Assembly: GCA_938030895.1 (NCBI GenBank)
Contig: CALHIV010000004.1
Location: 1-64,000, forward strand
DNA length: 64,000 nucleotides
Direction: 5' to 3'
Source of the DNA: an uncultured Nitrososphaerales archaeon
Lineage (GTDB): Archaea > Thermoproteota > Nitrososphaeria > Nitrososphaerales > Nitrosocaldaceae
Position 1 is the first letter of the stretch. The number at the start of each line of letters is the position of its first letter. The notes beneath the pieces were generated by a model. It did not search any database. It was not told the DNA's origin and was given only the letters and a program-made list of their open reading frames with translations. This document shows positions 44,262-53,826 of the stretch, piece by piece. Made by a program: the position numbers and the translations under genes.

Positions 44262-45368
44262 TTGGTAGATCTGTATAGTAGTGCGGTAGTAGCATCAGCC
44301 ATAGTTGTATCTGGCATTCTAAGTTCAAGAGCAAAGATATCATCCTCAATAATAGAGGTTGCCTTGGGTATAGTTCTTGCAAATGCACTATCCCTAAAGA
44401 TAGAGGGATGGTTAGACTTCCTTGGGACGTTTGGTGGTTTAACGCTTACATTCCTTGCTGGTGTTGAGGTTGAGAGCAGGTTGCTTAGGAGCAAGGCAAA
44501 GGTTAGCAGTGTGATAGGTACTCTAGCATTCCTAGTGCCATTGATAGGGGAGTTGGTCTTCCTTACACTCTTCACCGACTGGAGTTGGAGTGCAAAGTTG
44601 GCAGCAAGCCTAGCATTGACAACAACGTCCATAGCAGTTGTTTATGCAGTTCTTACTGAGTATGGGATCATGCGCACACAGTTCGCAAAGACCATAGTAG
44701 CAGCAACGTTCGTGAACGATATCCTAACAATAGTAGGGATAAGCCTCATAGAGCCAAGGTTCAACATGGTAACAGTAGCATTCCTACCAACACTGGCTCT
44801 GTTAGCACTGGTAATACCAAGGTTAACCAACAGGCTGATAGCAAGGTATGGGGAGAAGGTTGTTGAGGTAGAGTTGAGGTTCATATTTGCTATGCTCTTG
44901 CTAGTATCATTCTTTGCCGATGAGGCAGGGATGCATGCTGTATTTGGTGCATTCATGCTAGGTCTCATATCTGCTAATACACTGCAGAGGCATGATAGAA
45001 CTCTTGCTAAGATGAGGACTGTAACATTCACCATCCTCTCTCCAGCATTCTTCATAAGAGCAGGGATGCTGATATCTGTTAATGCGATAACACAGAACAT
45101 ACTCATGGTACTCATGCTCCTATTGGTTAAGATGTTATCGAAGTTCGCTGGATGCTATATGTTATGTAGGAGATGGCTGCCAGAGGCACCAACATTCTCA
45201 ACACTGCTGTTTAGCACTGGACTTACAGTCGGTACTATAACTGCAACAATAGGAAGAGATCTAGGATTCCTTACACAGGAGCAGTTCTCCATAACTGTTA
45301 TAGCAGTTATATTAAGTGCTGTAGTACCTACAATAATAGCGAAGAGGTTTGTCCCAAAGAATGTATAG
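44262..45368 (+). CDS. CPA2-type cation/proton antiporter under fluoride riboswitch control
   Basis: 368 aa from TTG 44262, about 10-12 membrane helices in the KefB/NapA pattern. FLAGVEVES is in helix 3-4, ALTTTSIAVVYAVLTEYG in the unwound helix region, ATFVNDILTIVG with the Asn-Asp pair typical of electrogenic CPA2 exchangers, and FGAFMLGLISAN. There is no RCK or TrkA domain. GGGGGATGA (44247-44255) is the probable ribosome-binding site. With the riboswitch ahead, it is a candidate for tolerance to fluoride or the linked acid load. That role is inferred. Confidence 0.87.
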   Translation: MVDLYSSAVVASAIVVSGILSSRAKISSSIIEVALGIVLANALSLKIEGWLDFLGTFGGLTLTFLAGVEVESRLLRSKAKVSSVIGTLAFLVPLIGELVFLTLFTDWSWSAKLAASLALTTTSIAVVYAVLTEYGIMRTQFAKTIVAATFVNDILTIVGISLIEPRFNMVTVAFLPTLALLALVIPRLTNRLIARYGEKVVEVELRFIFAMLLLVSFFADEAGMHAVFGAFMLGLISANTLQRHDRTLAKMRTVTFTILSPAFFIRAGMLISVNAITQNILMVLMLLLVKMLSKFAGCYMLCRRWLPEAPTFSTLLFSTGLTVGTITATIGRDLGFLTQEQFSITVIAVILSAVVPTIIAKRFVPKNV

Positions 45369-45433
45369 GTATGAGATGGTAGGAAGTGCTATATACGAAT
45401 CGTGGGATAGGATGATGAGAGGAGGTCTAGACT

Positions 45434-45883
45434 ATGATGGATAGAGGTAAAAGGAAGAGGATACTCGCTGCAATAGATACTACGGATAGCGCAAGATACG
45501 TTATTGAGAAGACTGCAGAGATTGCAGAGATGGTTGGTGCTGATGTAACTGTTCTAACAGTTGTGGATCTCCCTCTAGTCGCAAGTGAAGGAGAAGTCAA
45601 TATGGCTAAGATGGTAAGTGAGGAGAAGAAGATCTCTGAGTATCATAGAGAACTCATAGATAGGTACTTTGGGGGTTCTACTGGCATACTTGTGGAGTCT
45701 ATGATACAGTATGGTGATGCTGGAGATAAGATATGTGAGATTGCTGAGAGGATCCACGCAGATATGGTTGTTATAGGGAGTAGAGGACTTGGTAGGATAG
45801 AGTCTATGCTGCTTGGTAGTGTATCTGAGAAGGTGCTTAGGAAGTGTAGATGCTCAGTACTAGTCGTGAAGGCAGTTATGTGA
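45434..45883 (+). CDS. Universal stress protein (UspA family)
   Basis: 149 aa alpha/beta nucleotide-binding protein. RILAAIDTTDSARYVIEK opens the fold, and the ATP-binding signature GSRGLGRIESMLLGS (Gly-2x-Gly-9x-Gly-Ser pattern) is complete, so it is an ATP-binding type. It follows the antiporter by 65 bp on the same strand and may sense the same stress or bind the carrier, as UspA domains do in some transporters. Confidence 0.9.
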   Translation: MMDRGKRKRILAAIDTTDSARYVIEKTAEIAEMVGADVTVLTVVDLPLVASEGEVNMAKMVSEEKKISEYHRELIDRYFGGSTGILVESMIQYGDAGDKICEIAERIHADMVVIGSRGLGRIESMLLGSVSEKVLRKCRCSVLVVKAVM

Positions 45884-45897
45884 TGGATGGTAATAGA

Positions 45898-45959
45898 GCT
45901 ATCCATCTACCTATCTATCTACCTATCTATCCATCCATCCTCCTATCTAACTAACTATC
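45898..45959. repeat. Tetranucleotide-type TATC/TACC tract
   Basis: Degenerate CTATCTAC/CATC units between the convergent uspA-like and cupin genes. Pyrimidine-rich on the plus strand, so it could terminate the upstream transcript. Confidence 0.6.
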
Positions 45960-46305
45960 TCTCCGTGATCGTTAGATCCTCATCCCTACCAGCAAATATG
46001 TAGAGTGCAACCAACTCCTTCGTATTGCCATGGAACTTGTGCCTTGCCCTTGCGGGTACGAATATAACGCTACCATCCTTTACGGGTATATCCTTATCCT
46101 CTATCCTTATGAACCCATCTCCCTTTATGATGTAGTACACCTCATCGTTGACATGTGGAGCCTGTGGATCCTCCTCCCCAGGCTTTAAGCGCAATACGCC
46201 AACATCCATGCTCCCTCTCTGCAGAAATGTGCAGCACCAGTCACCATCCCTGATCATCATACGCAGTATATCATCTACATTGTATGCATCGTACTCAACA
46301 CGCAT
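45955..46305 (-). CDS. Single-domain cupin protein
   Basis: 116 aa. Cupin motif 1 is HVNDEVYYIIKGDGFIRI (His, Glu) and motif 2 is VIFVPARARHKFHGN (His), so three or four metal ligands are present. Small cupins of this type bind a metal and act as dioxygenases or isomerases, or as sensors. No substrate can be named. Divergent from the acyl-CoA synthetase. Confidence 0.85.
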   Translation of the reverse strand: MRVEYDAYNVDDILRMMIRDGDWCCTFLQRGSMDVGVLRLKPGEEDPQAPHVNDEVYYIIKGDGFIRIEDKDIPVKDGSVIFVPARARHKFHGNTKELVALYIFAGRDEDLTITER

Positions 46306-46371
46306 ATATGCACTTGCCTACAAGGTTATTAAAATGTTGATGCCCATGTAATGAAGACTATATGACTACAT

Positions 46372-46384
46372 CTTTATTAATTAT
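46372..46384 (+). promoter_or_regulatory. TATA box of the acyl-CoA synthetase gene
   Basis: CTTTATTAATTAT is 17-30 bp before ATG 46402. This favours 46402 over the upstream TTG 46387 as start. Confidence 0.5.
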
Positions 46385-46401
46385 AGTTGCTTATCTTGAT
46401 T

Positions 46402-48345
46402 ATGCTCGTAGGTTCGACCAAGATAACGAAGGGTACAAGTGATGGTAGGATGCTTATGGATATGAGAGAGCGTGCAGCAAGAGATCCTAATCGCTTCTGG
46501 GCTGAACAGGCATCACTACTAGAGTGGTTCAGATCATGGGATGAAGTGCTTTATTGGAACCCCCCATTCGCAAAGTGGTTCATAAACGGGCTTATAAACG
46601 CATCATACAATGCACTCGATAGGCATACTCCTAGCAAGGGTGATAAGGTTGCAATATACTGGCAGGGGGAGGATGATGATGAGAGGAGGAGCATAACATA
46701 CAGGGATATGCATAGAGAGGTCAACAGAGTTGCAAATGCACTAAAGGGTCTAGGGCTAAGGAAGGGTGATAGGGTAACGATATACATGCCTATGGTACCT
46801 GAACTCCCAATAGCAATGCTTGCATGCTCAAGGATTGGAGTAATACACTCAGTCGTATTCTCTGGCTTCAGTGCTGGTGCATTGGCAGATAGGCTTAATG
46901 ACTCTAGATCAAGGCTTATAATAACTGCTGATGGCTACTATAGAAGGGGCAAGGTTATAAACCTAAAGGATAACGTTGACTCTGCACTAAATGCATGTAA
47001 GAGCGTTGAGCATATAATTATACTCAAGAGGCTTATAGATGGAAGCAGTAATGCTAGTAGCAGCAAGGGTAGGAGCGATGTACCCTATATAGACTGGCAT
47101 GATATAGTTGATGATCAAGATGCTAACTGTGAGCCAGAGATGGTTGAGAGTAATGAGCCACTCTTCATACTCTACACATCCGGCACAACAGGTAAACCAA
47201 AGGGTATAGTGCACTCAACTGGAGGCTACCTTACATATGCAAATGCAACGTTCAGATGGATATTTGGGATAAGGGATGAGGATGTGTACTTCTGTACAGC
47301 AGATATAGGATGGGTTACAGGGCACTCATATGTTGTATATGCACCGATGCTTAATGCAACCACAATCATAATGTATGAAGGTACCCCAGACTATCCTTCA
47401 GTGCATAGATGGTTCGAGTTGATAGAGAGGTATAAAGCAACCATATTCTACACAACACCAACTGCATTGAGGATGCTTATGCGCTACAACATAGAATATG
47501 CTAAAGCACATAACCTATCATCCCTAAGGTTGTTGGGCACCGTAGGAGAGCCTATAAACCCTGAGGTCTGGCTCTGGTATTACAAGGTGGTTGGGGAGGA
47601 GAGGTGCCCAATAGTCGATACATGGTGGCAGACTGAGACTGGAGCAGCGATGATAGCGAATGCAGCAGGTATAGAACTCTTGCCCATGAAACCTGGATCT
47701 GCAAGCATCCCCTTGCCAGGGATAGATGCTGTTGTTGTGGATGATGATGGCAATGAGGTTAGAGGAGAGAAGGGTTACCTTATAGTGAAGAGGCCGTGGC
47801 CTGGGCTGATGCTTACTATATGGGGGGATGATGAACGATACAAGCAGGTATACTGGTCAAGGTTCAGCAACGCATACTATTCTGCAGATTATGCTATAGT
47901 GGATGAGGATGGTTACTTCTGGCTTCTAGGTAGAGCAGATGAGGTCCTGAAGGTTGCCGGCCATAGACTTGGTACCATGGAGGTTGAGAGTGCGATAGTT
48001 GCACACCAAGCAGTAGCAGAGGCTGCAGTTATAGGCAAGGCAGATGCTATCAAGGGAGAGGGCATAGTTGTATTCGTAGTCCCAAAGCAGGGCTATGCAG
48101 ATTACAATGAGTTAAGGGTATCGATAATGAAGCATGTAGAGAATACTCTTGGTCCAATAGCAAGGCCAGAGCAGATATACTTTGTAGGCAAGTTGCCAAA
48201 GACAAGGAGCGGGAAGATAATGCGTAGAGTACTCAAGGCTATAGTTAATAATGCGCAGATTGGTGATACAACCACACTTGAGGATGAGGCATCTATAGAT
48301 GAGGTTAGAAGGATATATGAGGAGTTCAAGAAGGTAACTGGGTGA
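46402..48345 (+). CDS. acs: AMP-forming acetyl-CoA synthetase family enzyme
   Basis: About 647 aa, the size of acetyl-CoA synthetase. P-loop YTSGTTGKPKGIVHSTGG, WWQTETGA with the Trp that limits the acyl pocket to short chains, GRADEVLKVAGHRLG hinge and SGKIMRRVLK with the acetylatable catalytic Lys. Acetate activation is the default role. In archaea that run the 3-hydroxypropionate/4-hydroxybutyrate cycle, close relatives activate 3-hydroxypropionate or propionate, and this is a fair alternative. Confidence 0.92.
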   Translation: MLVGSTKITKGTSDGRMLMDMRERAARDPNRFWAEQASLLEWFRSWDEVLYWNPPFAKWFINGLINASYNALDRHTPSKGDKVAIYWQGEDDDERRSITYRDMHREVNRVANALKGLGLRKGDRVTIYMPMVPELPIAMLACSRIGVIHSVVFSGFSAGALADRLNDSRSRLIITADGYYRRGKVINLKDNVDSALNACKSVEHIIILKRLIDGSSNASSSKGRSDVPYIDWHDIVDDQDANCEPEMVESNEPLFILYTSGTTGKPKGIVHSTGGYLTYANATFRWIFGIRDEDVYFCTADIGWVTGHSYVVYAPMLNATTIIMYEGTPDYPSVHRWFELIERYKATIFYTTPTALRMLMRYNIEYAKAHNLSSLRLLGTVGEPINPEVWLWYYKVVGEERCPIVDTWWQTETGAAMIANAAGIELLPMKPGSASIPLPGIDAVVVDDDGNEVRGEKGYLIVKRPWPGLMLTIWGDDERYKQVYWSRFSNAYYSADYAIVDEDGYFWLLGRADEVLKVAGHRLGTMEVESAIVAHQAVAEAAVIGKADAIKGEGIVVFVVPKQGYADYNELRVSIMKHVENTLGPIARPEQIYFVGKLPKTRSGKIMRRVLKAIVNNAQIGDTTTLEDEASIDEVRRIYEEFKKVTG

Positions 48346-48374
48346 TTCATGTGCTAGTGAGTTGAATTAATGGG

Positions 48375-49835
48375 TTAGTGAGTTGAATTAATATAGTGAG
48401 TTAATGAGCCTATTGGTTCAGTAATCATAGGTGTAGTAGCAATGGAGTAGATTGGGCATCTATCCTTATCTACTACCTCCTTTATGAATACGGCCCTGGC
48501 TTCTAACTGTTCTTCCATTACTCCTCCTTGCTTTACTGTGGGTAATTTGGTACCTACAAGTTTGAACGTTACTGTACAGCCATTGCTTATACTATCACCA
48601 GACTCCAATACCACTGGTCTACTTGCCTCTGTTGGGTACTTTTGGTAGTTTATTGCAGTAACAGAACCATCTTCACGTATATCCATCACCATGACTGGGC
48701 CATCACTTGCCCCTATACCAAGTTGAGTCTGTGTATATTCTACACGTATGCCATCGAATAATATAAGCATCCTCTTCACATCGAACTCTCTCCCATCGAC
48801 TAGCATATGCATATCATCATCGTAATCTATGCTTATTGCAATTCTATCCCTTTCTGTAATTGCATTGAAGCATACATCATAGATGCCTATACATTCTTCA
48901 TGCTCTATCCTGAACGCTGTTACCTTCTCACTCACCATGAATCCCTTCATACTACGCTCATTCCATACTATTATCATCCTTCTCCCATCATCACCGTATG
49001 CCCTTACCGCACCATGCTCTATCGCTATGCTCTTTGATATCAGAAGTGTTATGGTATAATCATCCTTATCAATCCCCTTATCTATAACCGGGTATGGCTG
49101 TACATCTAGCAGTCTTAGAGTATAACCAATGACCCTTACTGCACTCTTATGCCTATCCCCAACCGCAAGATCTAGATGCATGCTTCCATAAACGCTTGTC
49201 ACCTCAAGCAGAACTGTTGCACTCCCAGCACGTATACAGTATGCATTTATAGGACATCTTGAATCCTCCAGAATATCAACGAACCTAACAAGTATCGAGT
49301 CTCTCTCATCTATCATTATTCTAGCGCTCTGCCCTATTGGTAATGTGAATGGCTCATCAGAAATGGCAGATACACCATCGTATACACTGAATACCAATTC
49401 CTTTGAGATACTCTCCATCCTACCATCTATGAAGTAAGTGAATTTTACATCTGCTCTTACGCTACCTGCAGACACTGCCCTATACACTATACCAGATGAG
49501 GGACCTGTAACCTCCACGCTCTCACCTGGGTTAAGTTCATGAACAGTAAATCCAAGGCATGATGGTACGCTCTCTACACTGACATGCTTATCAAACTCTA
49601 CAGAGAGTGGGGACTCGCATAGTCCCTTGTATGTTATAACATTATTGCTATTATTAGCAACTATAGCCCTTATCCTGAACTCATCTCCTACGATCACCTG
49701 AGTAGGCACTGTCCAGATATAGAGTAGATCTACCCTATTGCCATTGTTGCCCCCATAAGATCTATTTATAAAGGATGAGAAGGGTATGAGCAAAAGTATA
49801 ACAACTATTGCGCCAACCCTTATAACAGCCCTCAT
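48375..49835 (-). CDS. Secreted hypothetical protein with a DxRCP...C motif
   Basis: 486 aa. N-terminal signal or anchor (about 5-24, VGAIVVILLLIPFSSFI), then beta-rich Ig-like segments (VIVGDEFRIRAIVANNSNN; LNPGESVEVTG). A central motif EDSRCPINAYCIRAG is shared with several extracytoplasmic domains of unknown role, and a second DKDRCPIYS occurs near the C-terminus. No C-terminal anchor is evident. Six or more cysteines suggest disulfides outside the cell. Function unknown. Confidence 0.68.
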   Translation of the reverse strand: MRAVIRVGAIVVILLLIPFSSFINRSYGGNNGNRVDLLYIWTVPTQVIVGDEFRIRAIVANNSNNVITYKGLCESPLSVEFDKHVSVESVPSCLGFTVHELNPGESVEVTGPSSGIVYRAVSAGSVRADVKFTYFIDGRMESISKELVFSVYDGVSAISDEPFTLPIGQSARIMIDERDSILVRFVDILEDSRCPINAYCIRAGSATVLLEVTSVYGSMHLDLAVGDRHKSAVRVIGYTLRLLDVQPYPVIDKGIDKDDYTITLLISKSIAIEHGAVRAYGDDGRRMIIVWNERSMKGFMVSEKVTAFRIEHEECIGIYDVCFNAITERDRIAISIDYDDDMHMLVDGREFDVKRMLILFDGIRVEYTQTQLGIGASDGPVMVMDIREDGSVTAINYQKYPTEASRPVVLESGDSISNGCTVTFKLVGTKLPTVKQGGVMEEQLEARAVFIKEVVDKDRCPIYSIATTPMITEPIGSLTHYINSTH

Positions 49836-49889
49836 ATTACATCTATCGAATCAAGAGGTCTAGCATAGCGAGATATAGGCTTATATACT

Positions 49890-50108
49890 CTATAACTTAT
49901 GCTCATTCTCAGCATGCTCGAACCCACAGTAAGGGCATCTTGAGCCTCTGAACTTGTTACCACAGGATAAGCATATACCGAGCGTATCTGTAACCTTCTT
50001 ACTACTATAACCTCTGCTATAGCCTACACGCATACTCTTCTCTCCCTTCAATAATACTATCAGTACTATTATTATCAACAGACCTACTACAACATACACC
50101 CAGACCAT
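49890..50108 (-). CDS. Small membrane protein with zinc-ribbon tail
   Basis: 72 aa. One N-terminal membrane helix (about 3-20, WVYVVVGLLIIIVLIVLL), then a cytoplasmic four-Cys ribbon, CLSC...CPYC (about 46-60). Likely an anchored metal-binding adaptor. No family recognised. It is 54 bp upstream of the secreted-protein gene on the same strand and may be co-transcribed. Confidence 0.7.
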   Translation of the reverse strand: MVWVYVVVGLLIIIVLIVLLKGEKSMRVGYSRGYSSKKVTDTLGICLSCGNKFRGSRCPYCGFEHAENEHKL

Positions 50109-50224
50109 ACCATTCTTATGGATAATAAATTATATTAATCTTTCATGCTTCGCTCGATTAACGCTAGTATGGTAACCTTAACTCTAGGCCTTAACTTTAA
50201 TAATCCCCTAACGAAAGTAAGTAT

Positions 50225-51418
50225 GTGTTCAGTATAAAGAATATAGGGCTGAGGAACGTGGAGGTAGCAGATACCAAGTTATGCCTCATAGATGGGGAGA
50301 ATGGTAGGCTACTCTACAGGGGCTATGATATATTCGATCTTGCAAAGAACTCCACGTTCGAGGAGACCTCATACCTCCTACTCTATGGAGATCTACCAAC
50401 CAAGGAGCAGTTGGATGAGTTCGATGAACAGCTTAGAAGGGCTAGAGCATTACCTAGAGAGGTTATAGATGCCATGATACATAGGGCAAGGGGCGCAAGA
50501 CCTATGGATGTGCTTATCTCTTCAGTTGCAATGCTGGCAGATTACGACTCTATGGATGAGAGTAAACCAGCAAATATAGAGAGGAGCATAAACCTCATAG
50601 CAAGACTGCCTACTATAGTTGCTACATGGGATGCGATAAGGAGTAACAGACCGATACCTGAGCCCAATCCAGATCTCTCACATGCTGCAAATACACTCTA
50701 CATGCTTCTAGGGAGCGTGCCAGACAAGGAGATTGCAAGGATGTTCGATGTATGCCTTATACTCCATGCTGAGCATAGTTTCAATGCATCGACATTTGCT
50801 GCAAGACAGGTAGCATCTACAAGGGCGCATATGTATGCATGTATATGTGCTGCTATAGCAGCCTTATCTGGAGACTTGCATGGTGGTGCTAACGTTGCCG
50901 TTATGAAGAACCTCCTAGAGATAGGGGATGAGAGCAAGGTTGAGGAGTGGGTTAAGGCAAGGTTGGATGCTGGAGATAAGATAATGGGCCTTGGGCATGC
51001 TGTATACAAGACTGATGACCCTAGAGCAAAGATCTTGAGGGAGATGAGCAGAAGGCTAGCAGCAAGGACAGGTAGCAAGTGGTACTCCATAACAAGCAGG
51101 ATGGAGCAGGTAACGAAGGATGAGGTTAAGAGGAGAAGGGGGGTTGAGATATATGCAAATGTTGATCTATACAGTGCATCTGTCTACTACACAATGGATA
51201 TACCAATAGACCTCTACACATGCATATTTGCAATAGCAAGGATATCTGGATGGTGTGCGCATGTGATAGAGGAGAAGTTTGCAGAGGCACAGCCTAAACC
51301 AGTACTTTACAGGCCAGCAGCAACATACGTTGGGAGGTACTGTGGACCTCTAGGCTGCGAGTATGTGCCAGTACAGAAGAGGAGTAATAATGGGGTAACA
51401 AGTAAGAAGCATAGTTAG
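50225..51418 (+). CDS. gltA: Citrate synthase
   Basis: Condenses acetyl-CoA and oxaloacetate. 397 aa from GTG 50225, archaeal/Gram-positive type. GRLLYRGYDIFDLA and EETSYLLLYGDLPT are at the N-terminus. Catalytic His of LHAEHSFNAST (about 185), His of GLGHAVYKTDDPRA (about 258) and Asp of NVDLYSASVYYTM (about 317) are all present. RPAATYVG near the C-terminus completes the CoA site. Follows a 117-bp AT-rich promoter region. Confidence 0.95.
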   Translation: MFSIKNIGLRNVEVADTKLCLIDGENGRLLYRGYDIFDLAKNSTFEETSYLLLYGDLPTKEQLDEFDEQLRRARALPREVIDAMIHRARGARPMDVLISSVAMLADYDSMDESKPANIERSINLIARLPTIVATWDAIRSNRPIPEPNPDLSHAANTLYMLLGSVPDKEIARMFDVCLILHAEHSFNASTFAARQVASTRAHMYACICAAIAALSGDLHGGANVAVMKNLLEIGDESKVEEWVKARLDAGDKIMGLGHAVYKTDDPRAKILREMSRRLAARTGSKWYSITSRMEQVTKDEVKRRRGVEIYANVDLYSASVYYTMDIPIDLYTCIFAIARISGWCAHVIEEKFAEAQPKPVLYRPAATYVGRYCGPLGCEYVPVQKRSNNGVTSKKHS

Positions 51419-51485
51419 AAGGTTTTATGGACCTGCTATACATACGAGAGATTAGTTTAAGTATACATGCTCATTAACCTATGCC

Positions 51486-52583
51486 ATGAGGGCAGCAGTA
51501 CTAAGATCTGTAGAGTCTGGACTCTGCATAGAGGAGTTGAATGATCCAAAGCCAAAGGATAATGAAGTACTGATAAGGGTGAATGCTGTAGGGCTATGCC
51601 ATACAGATCTACATGTGCTTAGAGGGCATATACCATTTCCATTACCAGCCGTACTTGGGCATGAGGTCTCTGGCATAGTTGAGAGTGTAGGTAATGGTGT
51701 TGATAACATACAGAGAGGGGATAGGGTCGTTGGGCCATTCATACTACCATGCGGGAAGTGTAGGTTATGCATTAGAGGCAATGAAGACCTATGTGAGAAC
51801 TTTTATAACTATAACAGGCTTAGAGGAGTCTACTACGACGGTACAAGCAGGTTAACAGCAAAGGATGGTAGTACTGTGTACATGTACTCCATGGCTGCAC
51901 ATGCAGAGTACTCTGTTATACCAGCCACATCTGTATTCAAGGTACCAGATAACATGAACCTAGATGATGCCTCGATCCTAGGATGTGCAATAATGACTGC
52001 GTATGGGGCATGTAGAAATGCGTCTCTTAAGCCAGCAGAGCAGGTTGCTGTATACGGTATAGGTGGTGTAGGGAGCAATGTTGTGCAGATAGCGAGCAAG
52101 GTATTCAATACCGATGTAATAGCAGTAGATATAAGGGATGAGAAGTTGGAGTATGCAAAGAGCCTTGGAGCAAGGCATGTTATAAACTCGAAGAAGGATG
52201 ACCCTGTTAAAGCAATAATGGAGATAACGGATGGAAGGGGTGTAGATGCTGCTATAGAGGTTATAGGGATGAAGGAGACCATAGGTGCTGCTATAAGATC
52301 TGTAAGGTCTGGAGGAAGAGCAGTGCTTGTAGGATTATCATCAAAGGGTAATGAAGCAGGATTTGAGATAAACTTCTTAGTAAGGAAGGGTGTACATATA
52401 ATAGGCTCTTATGGAGGGAAGCCTAGAATAGATATGCCAGATATAATAGCGTTGGTAAGCAAAGGGGCAATAGATGTTGCTAACATGATATCAGAGAGGT
52501 TCAAACTTGAAGAGGTCAATGAAGCGTTTGAGAAGTTGGAGAAGGGTGGTATAAGGGGTAGAGCTGTGATAAAGGTTGCCTGA
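51486..52583 (+). CDS. Zinc-dependent alcohol dehydrogenase (MDR family)
   Basis: 365 aa. Catalytic zinc ligands Cys39 (GLCHTD) and His/Glu of GHEVSG, structural zinc CGKCRLCIRGNEDLC complete, NAD loop GIGGVGSN (about 190). Close in pattern to archaeal semialdehyde or 6-hydroxyhexanoate-type reductases. It follows citrate synthase, and a role as malonic/succinic semialdehyde reductase in CO2 fixation is possible but only inferred. Confidence 0.88.
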   Translation: MRAAVLRSVESGLCIEELNDPKPKDNEVLIRVNAVGLCHTDLHVLRGHIPFPLPAVLGHEVSGIVESVGNGVDNIQRGDRVVGPFILPCGKCRLCIRGNEDLCENFYNYNRLRGVYYDGTSRLTAKDGSTVYMYSMAAHAEYSVIPATSVFKVPDNMNLDDASILGCAIMTAYGACRNASLKPAEQVAVYGIGGVGSNVVQIASKVFNTDVIAVDIRDEKLEYAKSLGARHVINSKKDDPVKAIMEITDGRGVDAAIEVIGMKETIGAAIRSVRSGGRAVLVGLSSKGNEAGFEINFLVRKGVHIIGSYGGKPRIDMPDIIALVSKGAIDVANMISERFKLEEVNEAFEKLEKGGIRGRAVIKVA

Positions 52584-52679
52584 GACGGATTATGTACATA
52601 CACTATCACGCTAAATCTCTGCAATATATACCCATTCTTTAATTTAGTCATTACGAATTAGTTTATTAGTAACCTGTAT

Positions 52680-53780
52680 ATGAGTAATTGCATGGTTAGA
52701 GATGGAAGGATAAAGTTTGGGATACAGAATGGGTTGAACGTTGCTAGGCTAGGACTTGGGGAGGATCAACAACTCATGGCATACATGCTTGCTGATAGAC
52801 TAGATTACGACTCTGTATGGAGTATGGACCATACAAATGTACCTCAGTGGCCAAAGGCAATAGTTAACGATGCTTGGATACTCCTTGCTGCTGCATCCCA
52901 AGTTACCAAGAAGGTAATGCTTGGAACCTGTGTTACAGATGCTGTTAGAAGGCATCCATCTACAGTAGCGCTCCAGACGGTAACACTCGACAGGGTATCG
53001 AAGGGTAGAGCGATACTAGGCATAGGTGCTGGTGAGGCACAGAATATAAACGACTTTGGGATACAATGGGATAAGCCTGTATCGAGGTTGGAGGAGCAGT
53101 TACAGGTTATACAGTTGCTCTTCCAGTCCTCTCCAGATGATAGAGTGAACTTTGAAGGGAAGTTCTATAAACTCAATAATGCGTGTCTACAGGCAAAGAG
53201 CATACAGCAGCCAAGACCCCCAATCTTCATAGCGGCAGGTGCACAGAGAACGCTAGAGATAACAGCAAAGTATGGGGATGGATGGCTACCAATAGCATAT
53301 ACGCCAGAGTTGTATGAGCACCATTCAAGGATAATAGCTGAGAAGGCAAAGGCTCATGGCAGAGAGGATGTGGTTGAGCGCTGTCTAGACTTCGATGTTT
53401 ACTTTACAGATGATCCTGATGAAGCATGGCTCAAACTAAGGAGTGCAGTGAAGGTAAGCCTCTACAAACCCGAACTTCTCAAGGTCTATAGCATGGAGAT
53501 GCCGAAGGACTTTGACTTTAGGCAGTACTTCACAGAGTATGCCATGTCAAGACCAGATCTCATGCAGAAGATGAGGGAGGCAGCACAACAGATCCCTGAT
53601 AGTATTGCTAGAACAGCAATAGGTATAGGGAAGCCAGATGATGTAATACAGAGCATAGAGAGGTTTATAAAGGCTGGGGTTGAGCACTTTATAATAAGGT
53701 TCTGGGGCGAGGGCTACTACAAGAACATAGAACTCTTTGGTAAGAAGGTCATCCCATACTTCAGGGACTCACACAAGTGA
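52680..53780 (+). CDS. LLM-class flavin-dependent oxidoreductase (F420/Mer-like)
   Basis: 366 aa bacterial-luciferase-like TIM barrel. IKFGIQNG, DYDSVWSMDHTNVPQW, TCVTDAVRRHPSTVALQTVTLDRVS and AILGIGAGEAQNI follow methylene-tetrahydromethanopterin reductase and other F420-using members. FIAAGAQRTLEITAKYGDGW closes the barrel. The cofactor is probably F420 rather than FMN. In Nitrososphaeria, which make F420, such paralogues are common and mostly unassigned. Confidence 0.85.
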   Translation: MSNCMVRDGRIKFGIQNGLNVARLGLGEDQQLMAYMLADRLDYDSVWSMDHTNVPQWPKAIVNDAWILLAAASQVTKKVMLGTCVTDAVRRHPSTVALQTVTLDRVSKGRAILGIGAGEAQNINDFGIQWDKPVSRLEEQLQVIQLLFQSSPDDRVNFEGKFYKLNNACLQAKSIQQPRPPIFIAAGAQRTLEITAKYGDGWLPIAYTPELYEHHSRIIAEKAKAHGREDVVERCLDFDVYFTDDPDEAWLKLRSAVKVSLYKPELLKVYSMEMPKDFDFRQYFTEYAMSRPDLMQKMREAAQQIPDSIARTAIGIGKPDDVIQSIERFIKAGVEHFIIRFWGEGYYKNIELFGKKVIPYFRDSHK

Positions 53781-53826
53781 GTGTACGAATATCATGAATC
53801 TATCGATGCAATATAGCGTAATGTAA

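Noticed and set aside
44262-45368. Direct assignment of the antiporter as a fluoride channel (CrcB/Fluc)
   Set aside because: The protein is far larger than CrcB and has CPA2 exchanger motifs. Only the RNA element links it to fluoride.
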